Positions 39,274 to 52,105 of a stretch of 64,000 nucleotides of DNA are shown piece by piece. Both the position numbers and the translations under genes were made by a program. Source of the stretch: Leucaena leucocephala (taxonomy: Eukaryota > Streptophyta > Magnoliopsida > Fabales > Fabaceae); contig CM073550.1 in the NCBI GenBank assembly GCA_037074615.1, positions 13,162,001 through 13,226,000 on the forward strand, written 5' to 3'. The notes beneath the pieces were generated by a model. It was not told the origin of the DNA, searched no databases, and saw only the letters and a list, made by a program, of their open reading frames with translations. Numbering within the stretch: the stretch's first letter is position 1; each line of letters opens with the position of its first letter.

Positions 39274-42200
39274 TCAATCAAATGCGATAGGCATGAAATT
39301 ATCATCTAAAAGCATATCAATATCAATCAACTGCTCCACACCATCAACGGTCTCTTCCGAATTGGTGAAGTCCATATTGCATGCCTGAAAATTGTCAAAT
39401 GAATATTATCAAAAAGAGATGTCAAATGAACATGGACTTTTTTTTTAAAAAATGACTATATAACTATATTACATTCGAGTCCAGCCCAATTGAAGATAAT
39501 TATCTTAAAGATATTTTCTATATTAATACTAATTTAAACTCAAGACCTCATGTTTAAATGGCTAAAGCCGCCTATTAGTCAAAATGAACATGGATTTTAT
39601 AACAGCTACTAGATGGAAGAAAAATACCTTAGTCTGACGGAAGCCCTCAACAACATTCAGCAGCCGTCGATATTGAGCCCGTGCTTCAGGATATTGAACC
39701 ATGGACTTTACCCTCAAAAGGGCCTTCTGGAACCTTTCCTCACTTTGTTTCCTACCTTCCTTGAGAAAATCATAATCATCCTCTTTCAAAGGTTCACTTG
39801 GTTGGACCGGTTCCTTGTTAGCAGCATCAGGTCGAAATCCACGCAAGCCACTGCCCTTGCGTCTCCAACGCAATATAACCTTCTCCAGGATTCCTACAGA
39901 CCAGATGATTGACTTGTATTGCTTCCTTACCTGGTGCCCTCTTACATGAGCCTTAAAAGCAGAGAGTTCAATCAGTACAAGGATGTGTCAAACATAGAAG
40001 GGCAATGCTAGAGATAAAATAAAAAGATACAAGGAAAACAGATTAAAAGATCCCTAGTTAAGCTAAATCATTGTAATCCTATAGATATAGGATTAAATTT
40101 TATTTAAATTTAAAATAAACTAATAGGATAAATCTTATAAATCCTAATCCAACTAAATTTATATAAAAGAGCATCTACACATTCTAATTTAAATAAAATT
40201 AAAGAACCTTGATCAAGATAAAACATCCGAGATCATGTTTCCCATCACATATAAAGCCACATAACATAAATAAACCTAATATGCTTGGGGTATGCAATGA
40301 AAATAACCTAAGTCAAGCTCACGTTTCTAGTTCTTACAAACGTTTTTATGACCTTCCTATGGTGCTCAGCCCTTATTAAGAGATGTCACTCAACATACGC
40401 ATAGAAATCAAAGGTTATTATACCAGCTTCATATTTTCCTTTCTCTTGTCCTTCATTTTTGTGCCATTGCTTAGGAAAATTTCTTGCCATTGCTTAAGAA
40501 AATTTCTTGTCAGCCCTACTTTCCTAGTTCTCTGTCATCCCTCTCTGCTCTAATAAAATTTCTATTCCTATCAGTAACAAATGCCACGTTGGCAGCCATC
40601 CAAGTAGAAATGAGTTTGTTTTTGGACCATAAGTAGAAATGAGTTAAAACAACAGAAAGTGAATAATATACCTGGATTTTAACAATTCTTTGACGAATTA
40701 TTAGGAATTCTTTTCTCTTCTTCCAGCCACGAAACTTCTTCTGTATTTGTGTTGCTGCAGCATGGGCAAACCCATCTCCCTGTCCAGCCTTGCCTGCCTT
40801 AGAACCTAGAAGAGAAAGAGCTCGCGGATCTGATAGTCCAAACTCGTCATCCTTATACTCAGTTAACTGCTTCCGTTGGAATGACTGCATTCTGAATACT
40901 TGATGTATACGATCAGCTGCTTGTGTAGCATTACGAACAGCAGTGAGAGAATCCTTAAGGCATAGGGCATCAGGTACATCACCATAAAACAAAGGTGTTG
41001 TGGAACGTTCCGAAACAGTATGTACTGCTTTCATTCCTGAAGCTTCTTGACCGCCATCTCTCCTTTGGTCATCCATTGTGAGAGATGCAAGGTGGCTAGT
41101 TAATGAAGACTCTGCAAGGAAGCCTGAGATTCCCTTGTGTCCATTGCTAGAAGCAAGATCTGCAGGCGTTATCCCCGAAGGAAATTCTGGAGATGGATCA
41201 GTCACTGCTCCAGGGTTTGCACCCATGGTGACAAGAAGAGCAACTGTCCGCTCTCTAGGCAATTGAGGACAAGGAATATCATAAGAAACTTATGCCAAAT
41301 GGAGATTAATTTGAGAGAAAAAATAACAATCATAAGTAATGCAACAGTGTAGTTTATACAGTAGCCGTAGGAATTTGTCTTAACAAACCATAACAATCAC
41401 TATAAGCATGACAATAAGCATATGACTTGTATGCATAATTAACAAGAGGTTTAGCATTCAAACAGTTTGAATATTACAAAGATAAAATATGAATTTCAAT
41501 AGGGAAACAGTGTAGGAATGTTCATCTCACTTCCTTTAAAGAGAAAAACACATTTAACGACTTCATGTTATAGGAAAAATTAAATTTCTAAATGGAATCC
41601 ACATTTCCAAAAATGACACAAACGTGGACAAAAATCCAAGCACAAGAGACGGCCAACCAGATAAATACCAAGAAAATGACAAAATTGTAATGTTCTAATG
41701 ACACTTACCTGCCGCAAGAGGCAGCCCAATGCACAGCCGTCCATCCATTTACGTCCCGGAAATTGATATTAACTCCAGAAATGATAATCGGTGCTATGGC
41801 CCAATCATAACCAAGGGCGGCTGTTAGATGTAGCACACCCTGTCCCTCCTCATCTAATACATTTGGCCCTTTACCATCTTCAGCTACTTTGTGAAGTAGC
41901 CATGAGTACAGCTTCTCTTTCACTTGTCTCTGAAATTGCTGCTCCTTTACCTTCTGCTGGGACATGTCCATACCTAAAACTGTCTCTTCCTTATTTAAAT
42001 ACTCCTCTTCTTCCTTCAATGAAACAAGCTTATAACTCAAGCTTCTTTTCTCTGCATCATTATCAAATGACTTGTCATTTGAAGGGTGCACTGATTTCGA
42101 AGAAAGTAAAGCTTCCAATCGCAAATAAACCAGCATTTCAAATGAGCTGCTGTAAATATCTTCAACTTCTACATCTTTAGCAAAGCCGTCTCTGTAATCA

Positions 42201-45200
42201 AATTCCCTCACTTCACTGCAAGCTAACCTATTGGAACATGTTACATAGAAGGGGAACCTTCCAGCCTTGTGAGGTGGAGCAGGACAACACAAAACTCCAT
42301 TGGCTAAAATCTCAGCAGGAACTTCAACTTCCCCAAACATACAAGACCAGTTACAGTTTGCCACCACTGGTTGATTCTTTAAAAATGTTCCAATGATCAA
42401 AACCTGTGGGTTTTAAGTAGGCACAACATGTCAGTCAAATTTGAGGTTACTTCTTTTCTAGTCATGCGGATAAAAAAAGAGTTGAACACAGGAAACAGTA
42501 CAAGGTGGGAATTGTGCAATAATAACTTCAATTAAGCAAAATCCAGATGGATCTGTAAAGGAGACGTGCAGCTGCTATTTGAAGAGACGGTGTGAAGTTT
42601 TTATTATAAATGTACTCTATGGAAACATATTGTATTCTATTTAATTACTTACTTAAAGTAATAAAAATGATTTGTTTTCTTTGAAGAAAAGAACAGAACT
42701 ACAGAGATAAAAATGAATACCTACTTTGGATCCCCCCCCCAAAAAAAAAAGACTGCCTAAAACAAATAATTGTATATTAGAAAATGAATCTTAAATCAAA
42801 ACACAAGTTAATATTATCCTCCTTTTCTTTTTCATTATTGAAGATACCATCCATATAGGAATACCTCAGTTTCAGAATCAGCATAAGCCCATTTAGGTGA
42901 AAAATCATAGATGCTGAACAGCTGGTCATGTGAGAGGGAGGGACTCAATGAAGAATCATCTATAACATGCCCACATTCATCTGTGCTCCATGAAATACCA
43001 GATGAGGATTGCATACGTAGATCATCCACCTCTGGAAGTTCTTTACTAACCCACCGAGAAAAGCTGTCAACTTTCTTCAGGCTATCATCTCCCTCTAATA
43101 ATGGGCGTTTCATAGTCAAAGAATTCTCATTCCCAGAATTAGATTTCAGAGAAAATTGATATTGTGCATCTGTATGCTGATCTGAAAAGTTTTCCTGCAA
43201 AGGATGTTCTCTTAACTGGCCATTAAAAGTTAACAGGTCAGAAGCAATTTGAGGACCTGCTGTATGAGATTCATGCTCTGGTAAACCGGGGATAAAATCA
43301 GATACAAATTCAGAACTCAACAATTGGGTTATTGGCCATTTATGCAACGGTCCTGAATTGTCTTCGAAAGGAATCTGTATAAACATATCAAGGGCCAAAA
43401 TATTAAAGTAGTTACATGTTGTAACAAAATCTCAAATTTGATAAAAAACAAAACAGATAAACTGCAGATTAAAATATCAACATAGCACAAATTCAATAAA
43501 AAATAAATGCCAATACAACATTGCTCAACATGATTGTATGATACGAACAACCAAGACATGTGCATTATCCAAGATTCCAGCATCAGTTTTGGCTGCTAAA
43601 CACTCGTATCTGAAGATATGATATGACTACTCTTGGATAGGGTTATAATAGCAAGAGATTCTTTTTTTCCCCTTTTGAAAATATCCTACCAACCATACAA
43701 TTTATTCCGGTAATTTTACAATTTTAGAAATGAATAAAAACTATGAATGCTATTTCTCTGGAAAGAATGGTTTTGTGTAATTTAGCTAGATCCAAATTAA
43801 TCAAACAAAAATTTCATGAAACAACCGGCAAAGTAACAGAAAATCAAGAAAACTGTCGATCACCATTCACCTTAATAAAAAGTATGAACACCACCCCCCC
43901 CCCCCCAAAAAAAATAGAATGATGACTAACTTCAAAGTTGAAGGCGGTAAGCTATGTTCCGAAGGTCCCTTCATTCACTATCCTTGAGATTGACTCATTT
44001 CATTCAGTATAACTTAATAAACCCAATGGTTGGCTTCTAATGCAGACGGAAACAAAATGTTAAGCTACTTTCAATATGTGGGTCCTTAATTATAGCTTAA
44101 AAGCTACTTTCAAGCAATATGGTACAAACACAAGCAAGACTACCTTCAGATGCAAAACCTTGAGCTTGCCAATGAATATTGCAATAGTTTTTTTCCCCTC
44201 TGTTTTTAAAATCAATTTGAATGTGACTAAAAATGAGATAGAATGTGTAAGACTCAGAACCATTAAATGATAGATTACTCTTTCAATAGAACAAAACTTC
44301 TGCGTAACAATGTTAAATCTCTCAACTTCCCCTCAAATACCAACCATCAACTCCCATCATATAATATGTAAAATATAAATAAATAATTTAAGTAGTTTTA
44401 TTATTTCATTAGAATTAGTATTATATATTTAATTAGTATTAGGATTACCCATTACTTATAAATAAGGGTGATTATCAGTCTCATGAGGATATGCTTTGAT
44501 TATGATATGAATCCTTGAGTATTCAGTATAGCTTCAGTTTCTCTTCTATTCTCCTTCTATTCTTCTCTATTTCCCTTTTCTTTCTACAGTTACGTAACAG
44601 TTATATCAGAGCGGTCGTTCCTCGGCCACTCACAAGAATCAATAACAGAATGAGTATGGCTATAGAATCTTGTCTTTAGAATATGGCAAGGAATCTTGAC
44701 AGGATGAATATTGATATAAAGCGGCGTTTTCAGAATATGGTAAGGAATATTGACATGATGAGCGCTCTTTTGCAGAAAACTCAGCAGATAAAAAAAGATG
44801 TGGCAGAGTCAGAGAAAATATTACAAAAGGAAAAGAACATTTATGGTGATCAAGAAGAGTGCTCAACAACTCAAGAAATTGAGTATTCCCTTTCGGCATC
44901 CATTGATGAGCAAAAAGATATACAAGAAGTCCCAAGAACTCCAATCAGACTTAAGATTCTAATGCGGTTAAAATAACAGTTCAGGAAAGGTTGAAAATTC
45001 AGCCCATCATTCTCCAAGATGCAAGAAGTTCAACAAGTTCAAAGGAGATCGATTTTCAGAATACAATTGATAGTTTACAGGAACCTTTACACAGTACGTG
45101 CAAAAGGGAAATTATGAAACTAAAGTTTAGAGCTGATGGATCATCAAGTCTCAACTTTTGTGAGGGGTTTATGAGTGTACTTTGTAACACGTCTTCAAGT

Positions 45201-48200
45201 TTGACATCGATAGTACTAACGATCTCAAATCTCCTAGTCCAGATTTGGTTCAAAGGAGAAATGATTAAAATGCTTCTTGGCTCTAATGTAGTATCGTTCT
45301 TAGTACTTGACCCTTGGGGACAAGGGTCTTTTGGGGAGAGAGTATTGATATGTAAAATATAAATAAATAATTTAAATAGTTTTATTATTTCATTAGAATT
45401 AGTATTAGATATTTTGCGATTAGGATTAGATATCATAATATATATATATTATGATATATTATGATTAGATATTATAATATATTAGTATTAGATATTTAAT
45501 TAGTATTAGGATTACCCATCACTTATAAATAAGGGTGATTATCAGTCTTATGAGGATATGCTTTGATTATGATGTGAATCCTTGAGTATTCAGTATAGTT
45601 TCAGTTTCTCTTCTATTCTCCTTCTATTCTTCTCTATTTCCCTTTTCTTTCTACAATTACGTAACATAATCTCCCTTCCCAATCTCACTTTTCTCCGGCA
45701 ACTACTCATCTGTGAGAAAAAGGGAAGAGGAAGGGAGGGGGAAGGCAACCTCAAGATTCATCAAGCACAAAATCCTTTGACAATGACATGTTGATTCTCA
45801 AGAATATTGCACTAACTTACACTTCAGCATTTTGAACAAAAGAGAAATGGTAAGGGCAGCTTGCAGATTTTGCACCATCCTAGAAGATGACTGCATTACT
45901 ACTAACCAAACCTCCCCACAAGCTACTCAGCTCATCCATGGCCACAACAATGGCCCAAAAAGGCAAGCATCAGATATTCATATCTCTCATAGCAGTTAAA
46001 ATCACTATCATCAAGAATCTTTGAGCAGGGAAATAAATTGGAAGGTCGAATACCAATTTGTGGCTCTAGTGTAGCAATCTAGACCAGAAAACAAGCGGGG
46101 AGTGCTATCCAAATTTCATAACAGCCATCCACCAAAATGTAAAGGTAATAGCTGCTGAACCGTATTAGATCATACAATACAATCTTAAGTTGATTTTTTT
46201 ATCTTAAAAACAAAGGTACCAAAATGTAACTTGCAGACAAAACATGCACTAATAGCAAGTACCTGCCAATTTGACTGAAAAGACTGAGATTTCCCTGCCT
46301 CTTCAGCTAGGTTACCCTTACTTGCTAAAAGATCACCCAGAGCAGGTTCTTGTTCAAGAATGTTCCCAACTGAATAGGGTGGGACGGAAGCAAATGATGC
46401 AAGATTTGGATCAGTATGTAATCCAGCACTACATTGGTCCAAGACACTGTCCCAGGAGGCCATGTCATGTACATTTTGGCCCTCAACAAAGGATACATTG
46501 CTTCCTCCGGTTTTATTTCCCTGAACAAGTGGGATATAATTTGTTCCAGAAACTGATGACTGTCCATGATCACCTGAAAACATGTATAGATTTAAAACAA
46601 AAAGCAAATGCCAAAGTATCAGACAACCATGCTTGTTGACTGCCTGCTTGATAGAAGCTACGGTATAATTATCTCGTGCAAAGAAATATCATAATAATAT
46701 GAAGAATTTCTAGTAATCTCGCTGCTCAGAGGACCATTCCAATATCTGATCCAAAAAGAGTGTAATTCACCCTTTTGCTTGGAGAATATTTACTGACACA
46801 AATATCATCAAAACATTAAGACCTTGTCTGTCTGATCTATGATCTATTGATCCAGGTCACAAAGAAAAGCAAAAAGTATATATCATACAATCAAGAAAAA
46901 AAGCTGAAATACCTGAATCAGCATCTTCACATAAGGAAGATAACGTGCTAGCTGGGCTCAAGGCATCTGTGCTTCTTGAAGGCATATTACCATAACTAAT
47001 AGGAAAACCAGATGATGGAGATGGAGATCTGCTATTTCCTGACGTAACCTCATCACTATCTGTATTTCCTACAATATTTGTTCTGTTACCCTGAGAAATA
47101 CAAAACACAAAAAGCATCTATTAATAACTCATCAAGTTTGCATGTAAGTGAAGACCAAATATACTAAACAGGAAGCATAAATCCAATATAATCTTTACAC
47201 AGCCCAAAGTTGTTTATGGATGTATCATTGTTTACAACATATTTATTTCTTTGTATTTCTTTGCATCTCTTGCAGGATACAGTAGTTATTTTGGCTTCTC
47301 CATAGGTCTCTCAGCACATGGATTTTCTTTTTCATTGGAAGCAAGGAGGGGGTCTCATGGATTTATGGAGGTAATGGAGCTCCTGCAAGCTGATGTATTT
47401 TCATTCATTTCTTCATTTTTGTTTCCTTGTAGTTTGTTTTAGGTGGGAAAATTATGAAAATAATAAGCATTGCGCATTCAACACATTCACTCACTATCAC
47501 ATGATCTGCAGTTTACCACAAATATTTCCAGCACATGACCAATACACAAATAGTCATAAGATGGACCTCAATGGCCTGTCATAAAAACTACTAATATAAC
47601 AGCATCCTCGGTTGACATTAATCAAGGGCCTTATCATGACATTAAGTAGCTTAACATATAAACTGAAGAGCAAATATTACATACAGGATTTTAAGAAGGC
47701 TAATCAAGTTAATTCATCCACCAATGTCTACCAAACATAGAATAGGTATAACTCAATTCTCAGCAGGAAAGTGAGAGACACTCAGAAAGAAGATGGACCT
47801 CACTTTAGATTTATAGTTGAAGGTTTAGCATGGAAAAAACATGATAGTTATTCCCACTCCACGTTTAAAAGGAAGTTTAAAGGATAAATTATCAGAAACC
47901 AATTTGGTTTATGCTATTGGATGCTATAGACATCAAGTTAAAATTACAGCAATGATCCATCATTAAAGTTTTCTAATTGCAGACTTATGCAACGAACATA
48001 TTTGTCCCAGGGGTAGCAGAGACTGAAATATGAGAGCTGTGTTTCTTGCGCCCTCAAAGAGCAGCCCCCCTCCTCAAAAGGAAAACCAAATATCAAGAAA
48101 GAATAACAACAGTGATTTTTTTTTAAAATGATACAAGCTTACCTTTACTTCCAAGTAGTGAACAAAAACTATGTGCATCATGTCCCTGCAAGTAACAGAA

Positions 48201-51200
48201 TCATAATAAATTTTTATTTTGAATCAATTTTTGAAAGTAACAAAACAAAACTCCAGTCAGAAGATTTCATTTAATTTTGTTTATGCCAGGATATGTGCAC
48301 CCAAAATTACAACTTTACAGATAACAATGGTCTGTTGAACAAGATTCTGATAAGTTAATACTCACGGTTCAAGCATCCAATAGCTTCGCCTCTGAAAATT
48401 TTCATTTTCTTCCCCATGGGCATAGTAGCAATGTAACACATCAACACTTCCGACCTAGAATTACTTGACAAATGTTACAATCTCGGAAAATAATTTAGCT
48501 AATTCTAATTAGACAAAATTAACAACAAAATAAGAGTCAGCTCATGGCTTTCTATGTAATTGTCCCACAAGAACTCAATTAACAAGAGACACACAAGACT
48601 TGAGGAATAGCAAGCTTACCTTCAACTTTTCATGAGCTTCCTTCACAGTCTTTCCATCTTTTTTCTTCCTCCAATTATGTCCATCCTTTCTGAAATATCT
48701 CAACACCTTCCGATCAAACAGAAAAAGTGAACCACCTACAACCATAATATGCATGTCAATCAATGTTTTACGAGCATTATAAAATCAAGGAAAAGTATGA
48801 ATGCCAACAGAAAAATAATAGCAATAACCTAAAATTACTGAACTTGGAAAACGATACTACACATAACACACAAAATCATTGGCATCTTATCTCGTGTGTG
48901 TTTGGGCGTCCATTTTGGACACCCAGAACCCACGTTTCCCCAAAGACAACATTTTGGGTGTCCAAAATAGACAGGCAAATGTACTCCTAGATAACTACCA
49001 TAATTCCTTGTATAAATTTTGTAGACACTAGTTACAAGGGGTATGAACAATTCATGTCAGATTAGTGATAATATTTTTGGGCAACCAATTTAACCATTTC
49101 TGCATATGACTATATGATAAAAGGTCCTTTTGATAAGGTAATAAAGCATCAGTAATATACACAATGATCATACTTGTGGGCCTGTTTGGAGGTTCTGAAG
49201 TAATTTGAAACATCCGATAATTGCGGAGAATTTCACATATTTCAGCAGGCCGCAACCACCGATGCCGGGCTTCATATTGTAATTGCTGAATATCTGTAAA
49301 TTGGACATCAATCTCTTAGCACACTCAGGAAAGAAAGCTTAAAGAATCATACAACAGCCACAGAAATTCCATGTCTTATGCGGAAAGAAAACTTAAGGAA
49401 TCAAACACCAGGCACAGATATTACATGTCTCATTCTTATCTCAACAGAAAAAAATATTTGCATGAGCAAAAGTGCATGCACAAGTGAAAACAAGGAAAAA
49501 AAATGCATTTTCAGAGAGGCAGGGAGCAGCAAAAAGGAAACTTACGTCAATGAATTATTATCAAACAGTTACTCATTTTGCATATGGTCTTCATTAACTT
49601 AAAAATCATATGATTGAGTGCTAAGGGAGGTGCTTTGGAAAGTTTTGGAAAAGAAAGGTGTGCGCATGGCATATATCAAGGCAATAAAAGATATGTATGA
49701 GGGGGTAACAACAACTGTAAGAATAGTTGGGGGCGAAACAAAAGATTTTTCTATAAAGATTGGTCTACATCAGGGATCATCCTTGAGTCCTTATTTATTT
49801 AATCTAGCAGTGAATGTTCTAATTAAGCCTATTCAAGAAGAAATCCCTAATATAGTTCTTGTAATGGAGTCAAGAGAAGAGATTAATTTTAAACTTGAGT
49901 TATGGAGAAGTACTTTAGAGTCAGAAGGTTTTCAGCTGAGTAGAAGACTGAATATATGTATTGCAATTTTTATAAGAGACAAGTTAGAAGTAACTTAGAG
50001 GTCAAATTAGGAGATCAAACTATTCCACAAATAGATAAATTCAAATATTTGGGATCAATTATACAGAAAGATGGTGAAATTTTGGAGGATGTTAATCATA
50101 GAATTCAGGTTGAGTGGTTTAAATGGAGAAAGACTACTAGGATTATATGTGATCGGAAAGTACCAGATAAAGTAAAAGGAAAGTTTTATCGCACTGCTAT
50201 AAGACCAGCAATAATTTATGGAAGTGAATGTTTAGCTTTAAAAGAACAACAAGAGCATAAAGTTGGGGTAGCTGAGATGAGGATGTTGAGATGGATGTGT
50301 GGGCATACACGAAAAGATAAGATTCGTAATAAACAAATACGGGGAAGAGTTGGAGCGGCACCTATTGAAGAGAAAATGATAGAGAACCGTCTTAGGTGGT
50401 TTGGATACATGCAAAGAAGGCCAAGGGATGCGCTGGTGAGGAGGGTGGATCAAACAGTATGGACTCCGGTTAAAAGGAGTGGAGAAAGGCCAAAGAGAAT
50501 GCTAAACGGGGTCATTAAGCGGGATCTCCTGGTCAATAACCTATCTAAGGATTTAGTTTTTGATAGAGCACAATGGGATAGCATGATCCATATAGCCAAC
50601 CCCATTTAATGGGACAAGACTTGTTGTTGTTGTAGTTACTCATTTTGCACTCAAATTTTAGCACAAAACTATTTTTTTTCTGATAAATTCAATATTACAT
50701 TACATTAGGATGCTATGACGATTTATTTACATGTATTGATGACATGAAATTTTGTAATCTGAAAAGGATCTCCAGTTGTAGAATTCAGTACGATGTATCT
50801 CTCAATGACTAAGCCAAGGGCACATGAGCTATAATCAACCTTCCATCCAGTTGCTCATAGTGTAGTACCACAGTAATGTGAAGCAGAAGCACATATCATG
50901 CCACATGCCACACAAGCATTAGTCAATAAAAAAAATCTTGTGAACTTTATTGTACAGTCAAAAGATAACAACTCCAAACCTAGAGCGAGATTATAATCAA
51001 CAATCAGTTGGAAAACTTTCATCCCCACTCTTTATCTCCCTCCCCCCCCCCCCACTCCAAAGCAGGCAATTAATAGGGGTCAATAAACCTACTTGTAATG
51101 TAGCAAACTCCTGAGCAGGCGACCCATTGCAATCAAACTCTTTTAAATACATGTTTAGTATATCCAATAACTTCTTCAAGTCATTAACCGTATAAGTTGT

Positions 51201-52076
51201 AGAATCTTAACCAACAAACTTTCACTATAACGCCTTTACACATAATTTCAGCCAACACTCTGCCATGCCTATGTTCTTGACATCATTAGAACTTTATTTC
51301 ATCCAGTTCCTCTCACTGCACTTGTTCTCTCAATTAAAATTATAAAGTCTAACTATAGCATCAGTTGACTTGATGCAGCCCAAGATGCACTGCTTCAAGA
51401 ATGAATTCTCCCTTTTCTGCCCCCTTGTTTTGAGTTGGGGGAGTGGGTCTTCGCAAGGATGAACTGGTTTGTTATATCCTTAGAAATTCAGCCTACCACA
51501 AATAATATTAGACCACTTTGACAAGCTGAACTTGAAGCCAAAGATTCTGGCCCACACATTTTGTTCTGTATTCCAATGAAAACCTATTAACTAGCTTTAT
51601 TCAGCATAGCATGTAGTCATTCAAACGAAACCAATCTGCATGCAGGCAAAATCCATCGTACCTAGACACAGGAGTGTGAATGCCATCAAAGACTCCTTCC
51701 TAGGTACCATACCGATTGGGACCAAATTCCTATCTCAATAAGAAACGAAAATTGCTTGTTTATGAAAAATTTGAAACCCCATCTGGATTATCACTAGTTT
51801 TCTCCACCCCAGGATGGACTAAGCAACAGAAATGCTTCATTTCAGGAACACTTGGCTCGAACAATAACACCATTCAACATGGAAACAGAACTCATGAAAC
51901 AAGAAATGAAGTTTTGCAACTTCCCCAATTCGTAATCGCAACGAAGATTTTCGGGAAAATACGCAACAGCGAGAAAATTAAGTGATCCGAAAATGAAATG
52001 AACAGTAAACAGAACAAAAATCATAAGAAATATAACCTAATCGATGACCCACACCATAAGAAGCTTGCTCCGCCAT
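39274..52076 (-). CDS. CAMTA2: calmodulin-binding transcription activator, CAMTA1/2 type, 12 exons, 1039 aa
   Basis: Calcium/calmodulin-responsive nuclear transcription factor that binds CGCG boxes and acts in cold and defence responses. Exons: 52076-52037, 49293-49174, 48735-48620, 48454-48366, 48185-48143, 47090-46913, 46573-46263, 43374-42865, 42403-41709, 41254-40672, 39951-39628, 39384-39274; 3120 nt, all phases consistent. The CG-1 DNA-binding domain is about residues 14-136 (EARHRWLRPAEICEIL, DRKVLRYFRKDGHNWRKKKD, HIVFVHYLEVK) with its basic nuclear signal. TIG domain from about 470 (CNWSCMFGEVEVPAEIL), ankyrin repeats about 650-750 (GQGVLHLTAALGYDW, DVNGWTAVHWAA), IQ motifs about 868-910 (ATQIQKKFRGWKKRKEF, AHVRGHQVRKQY), then the CaM-binding helix ending WRRKGSGLRGF. 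The length is close to Arabidopsis CAMTA2. CAMTA1 versus CAMTA2 is not decided (the tract STLSSLCEDADSG is shared), so read the symbol as subgroup. No lesions. Confidence 0.93.
44367..44599 (+). repeat. 5' LTR of the intronic retroelement
   Basis: TGT...ACA ends. Nearly identical to 45351-45666 except for an 83-bp AT-rich segment present only in the 3' copy. Confidence 0.8.
45351..45666 (+). repeat. 3' LTR of the intronic retroelement, with 83 extra bp
   Basis: Same ends and body as 44367-44599. An additional AT-rich stretch between about 45403 and 45490 includes the palindrome ATATCATAATATATATATAT and repeats of TTAGATAT. Confidence 0.8.
48908..48972. repeat. hairpin in CAMTA intron 2
   Basis: The arms GTCCATTTTGGACACCC (48908-48924) and GGGTGTCCAAAATAGAC (48956-48972) pair at 16 of 17 positions around a 31-nt loop. 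Possibly a tiny MITE remnant. Confidence 0.6.
49567..49582. repeat. left target-site duplication of the LINE
   Basis: AGTTACTCATTTTGCA, identical to 50634-50649. Confidence 0.9.
49583..50633 (+). mobile_element. 5'-truncated LINE (non-LTR retrotransposon) in CAMTA intron 1
   Basis: A plus-strand reverse transcriptase remnant, antisense to CAMTA. Frame one (from about 49618) reads REVLWKVLEKKGV, IKIGLHQGSSLSPYLFNL and KLELWRSTLESEGFQLSR. After a frame slip near 49950 the second frame reads LEVKLGDQTIP, FKYLGSIIQKDGEI, GKFYRTAIRPAIIYGSE, EMRMLRWMCGHTRKDKIR and NRLRWFGYMQRRP to a stop at about 50609. The segment that should carry the catalytic FADD box is deleted (EEIPNIVLV is followed by MESREEINFKLELW). 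The 3' tail is (TTG)n, as in plant RTE-like LINEs. Perfect 16-bp target duplications bound it. Dead copy. Confidence 0.9.
50634..50649. repeat. right target-site duplication of the LINE
   Basis: AGTTACTCATTTTGCA directly after the TTGTTGTTGTTGT tail, identical to 49567-49582. Confidence 0.9.
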
Positions 52077-52099
52077 AATGATGACTGAATCAGAGATCA

Positions 52100-52105
52100 A
52101 CGCGG
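52100..52105. promoter_or_regulatory. CGCG box (ACGCGG) in the CAMTA leader
   Basis: ACGCGG fits the CAMTA recognition consensus VCGCGB and lies 24 bp upstream of the CAMTA start codon. Two further matches lie upstream: ACGCGT at 54058-54063 and CCGCGT at 54128-54133. CGCG is rare in this AT-rich window, so feedback control is possible but only inferred. Confidence 0.3.

Larger units (their letters stand above)
44367..45666 (+). mobile_element. small non-autonomous LTR retroelement in CAMTA intron 7
   Basis: Two direct repeats, TGTAAAATATAAATAAATAA... to ...ACGTAACA, at 44367-44599 (233 bp) and 45351-45666 (316 bp) flank 751 bp. Right after the left LTR comes TTATATCAGAGCGG, close to the plant initiator-Met primer binding site (TGGTATCAGAGC). 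A purine tract (TTTTGGGGAGAGAG) precedes the right LTR. The interior has an open stretch (from 44683) with a coiled Lys/Glu-rich peptide but no polymerase genes. Flanks taata and taatc are a 4-of-5 target duplication. It is antisense to CAMTA. TRIM or a shrunken larger element. Confidence 0.8.

Noticed and set aside
41791..42180. Open frame of 129 codons on the plus strand
   Set aside because: Antisense shadow of CAMTA exon 9.
45056..45436. Open frame of 126 codons on the minus strand
   Set aside because: It is the reverse strand of the retroelement interior and its LTR; the plus-strand structure explains the region.
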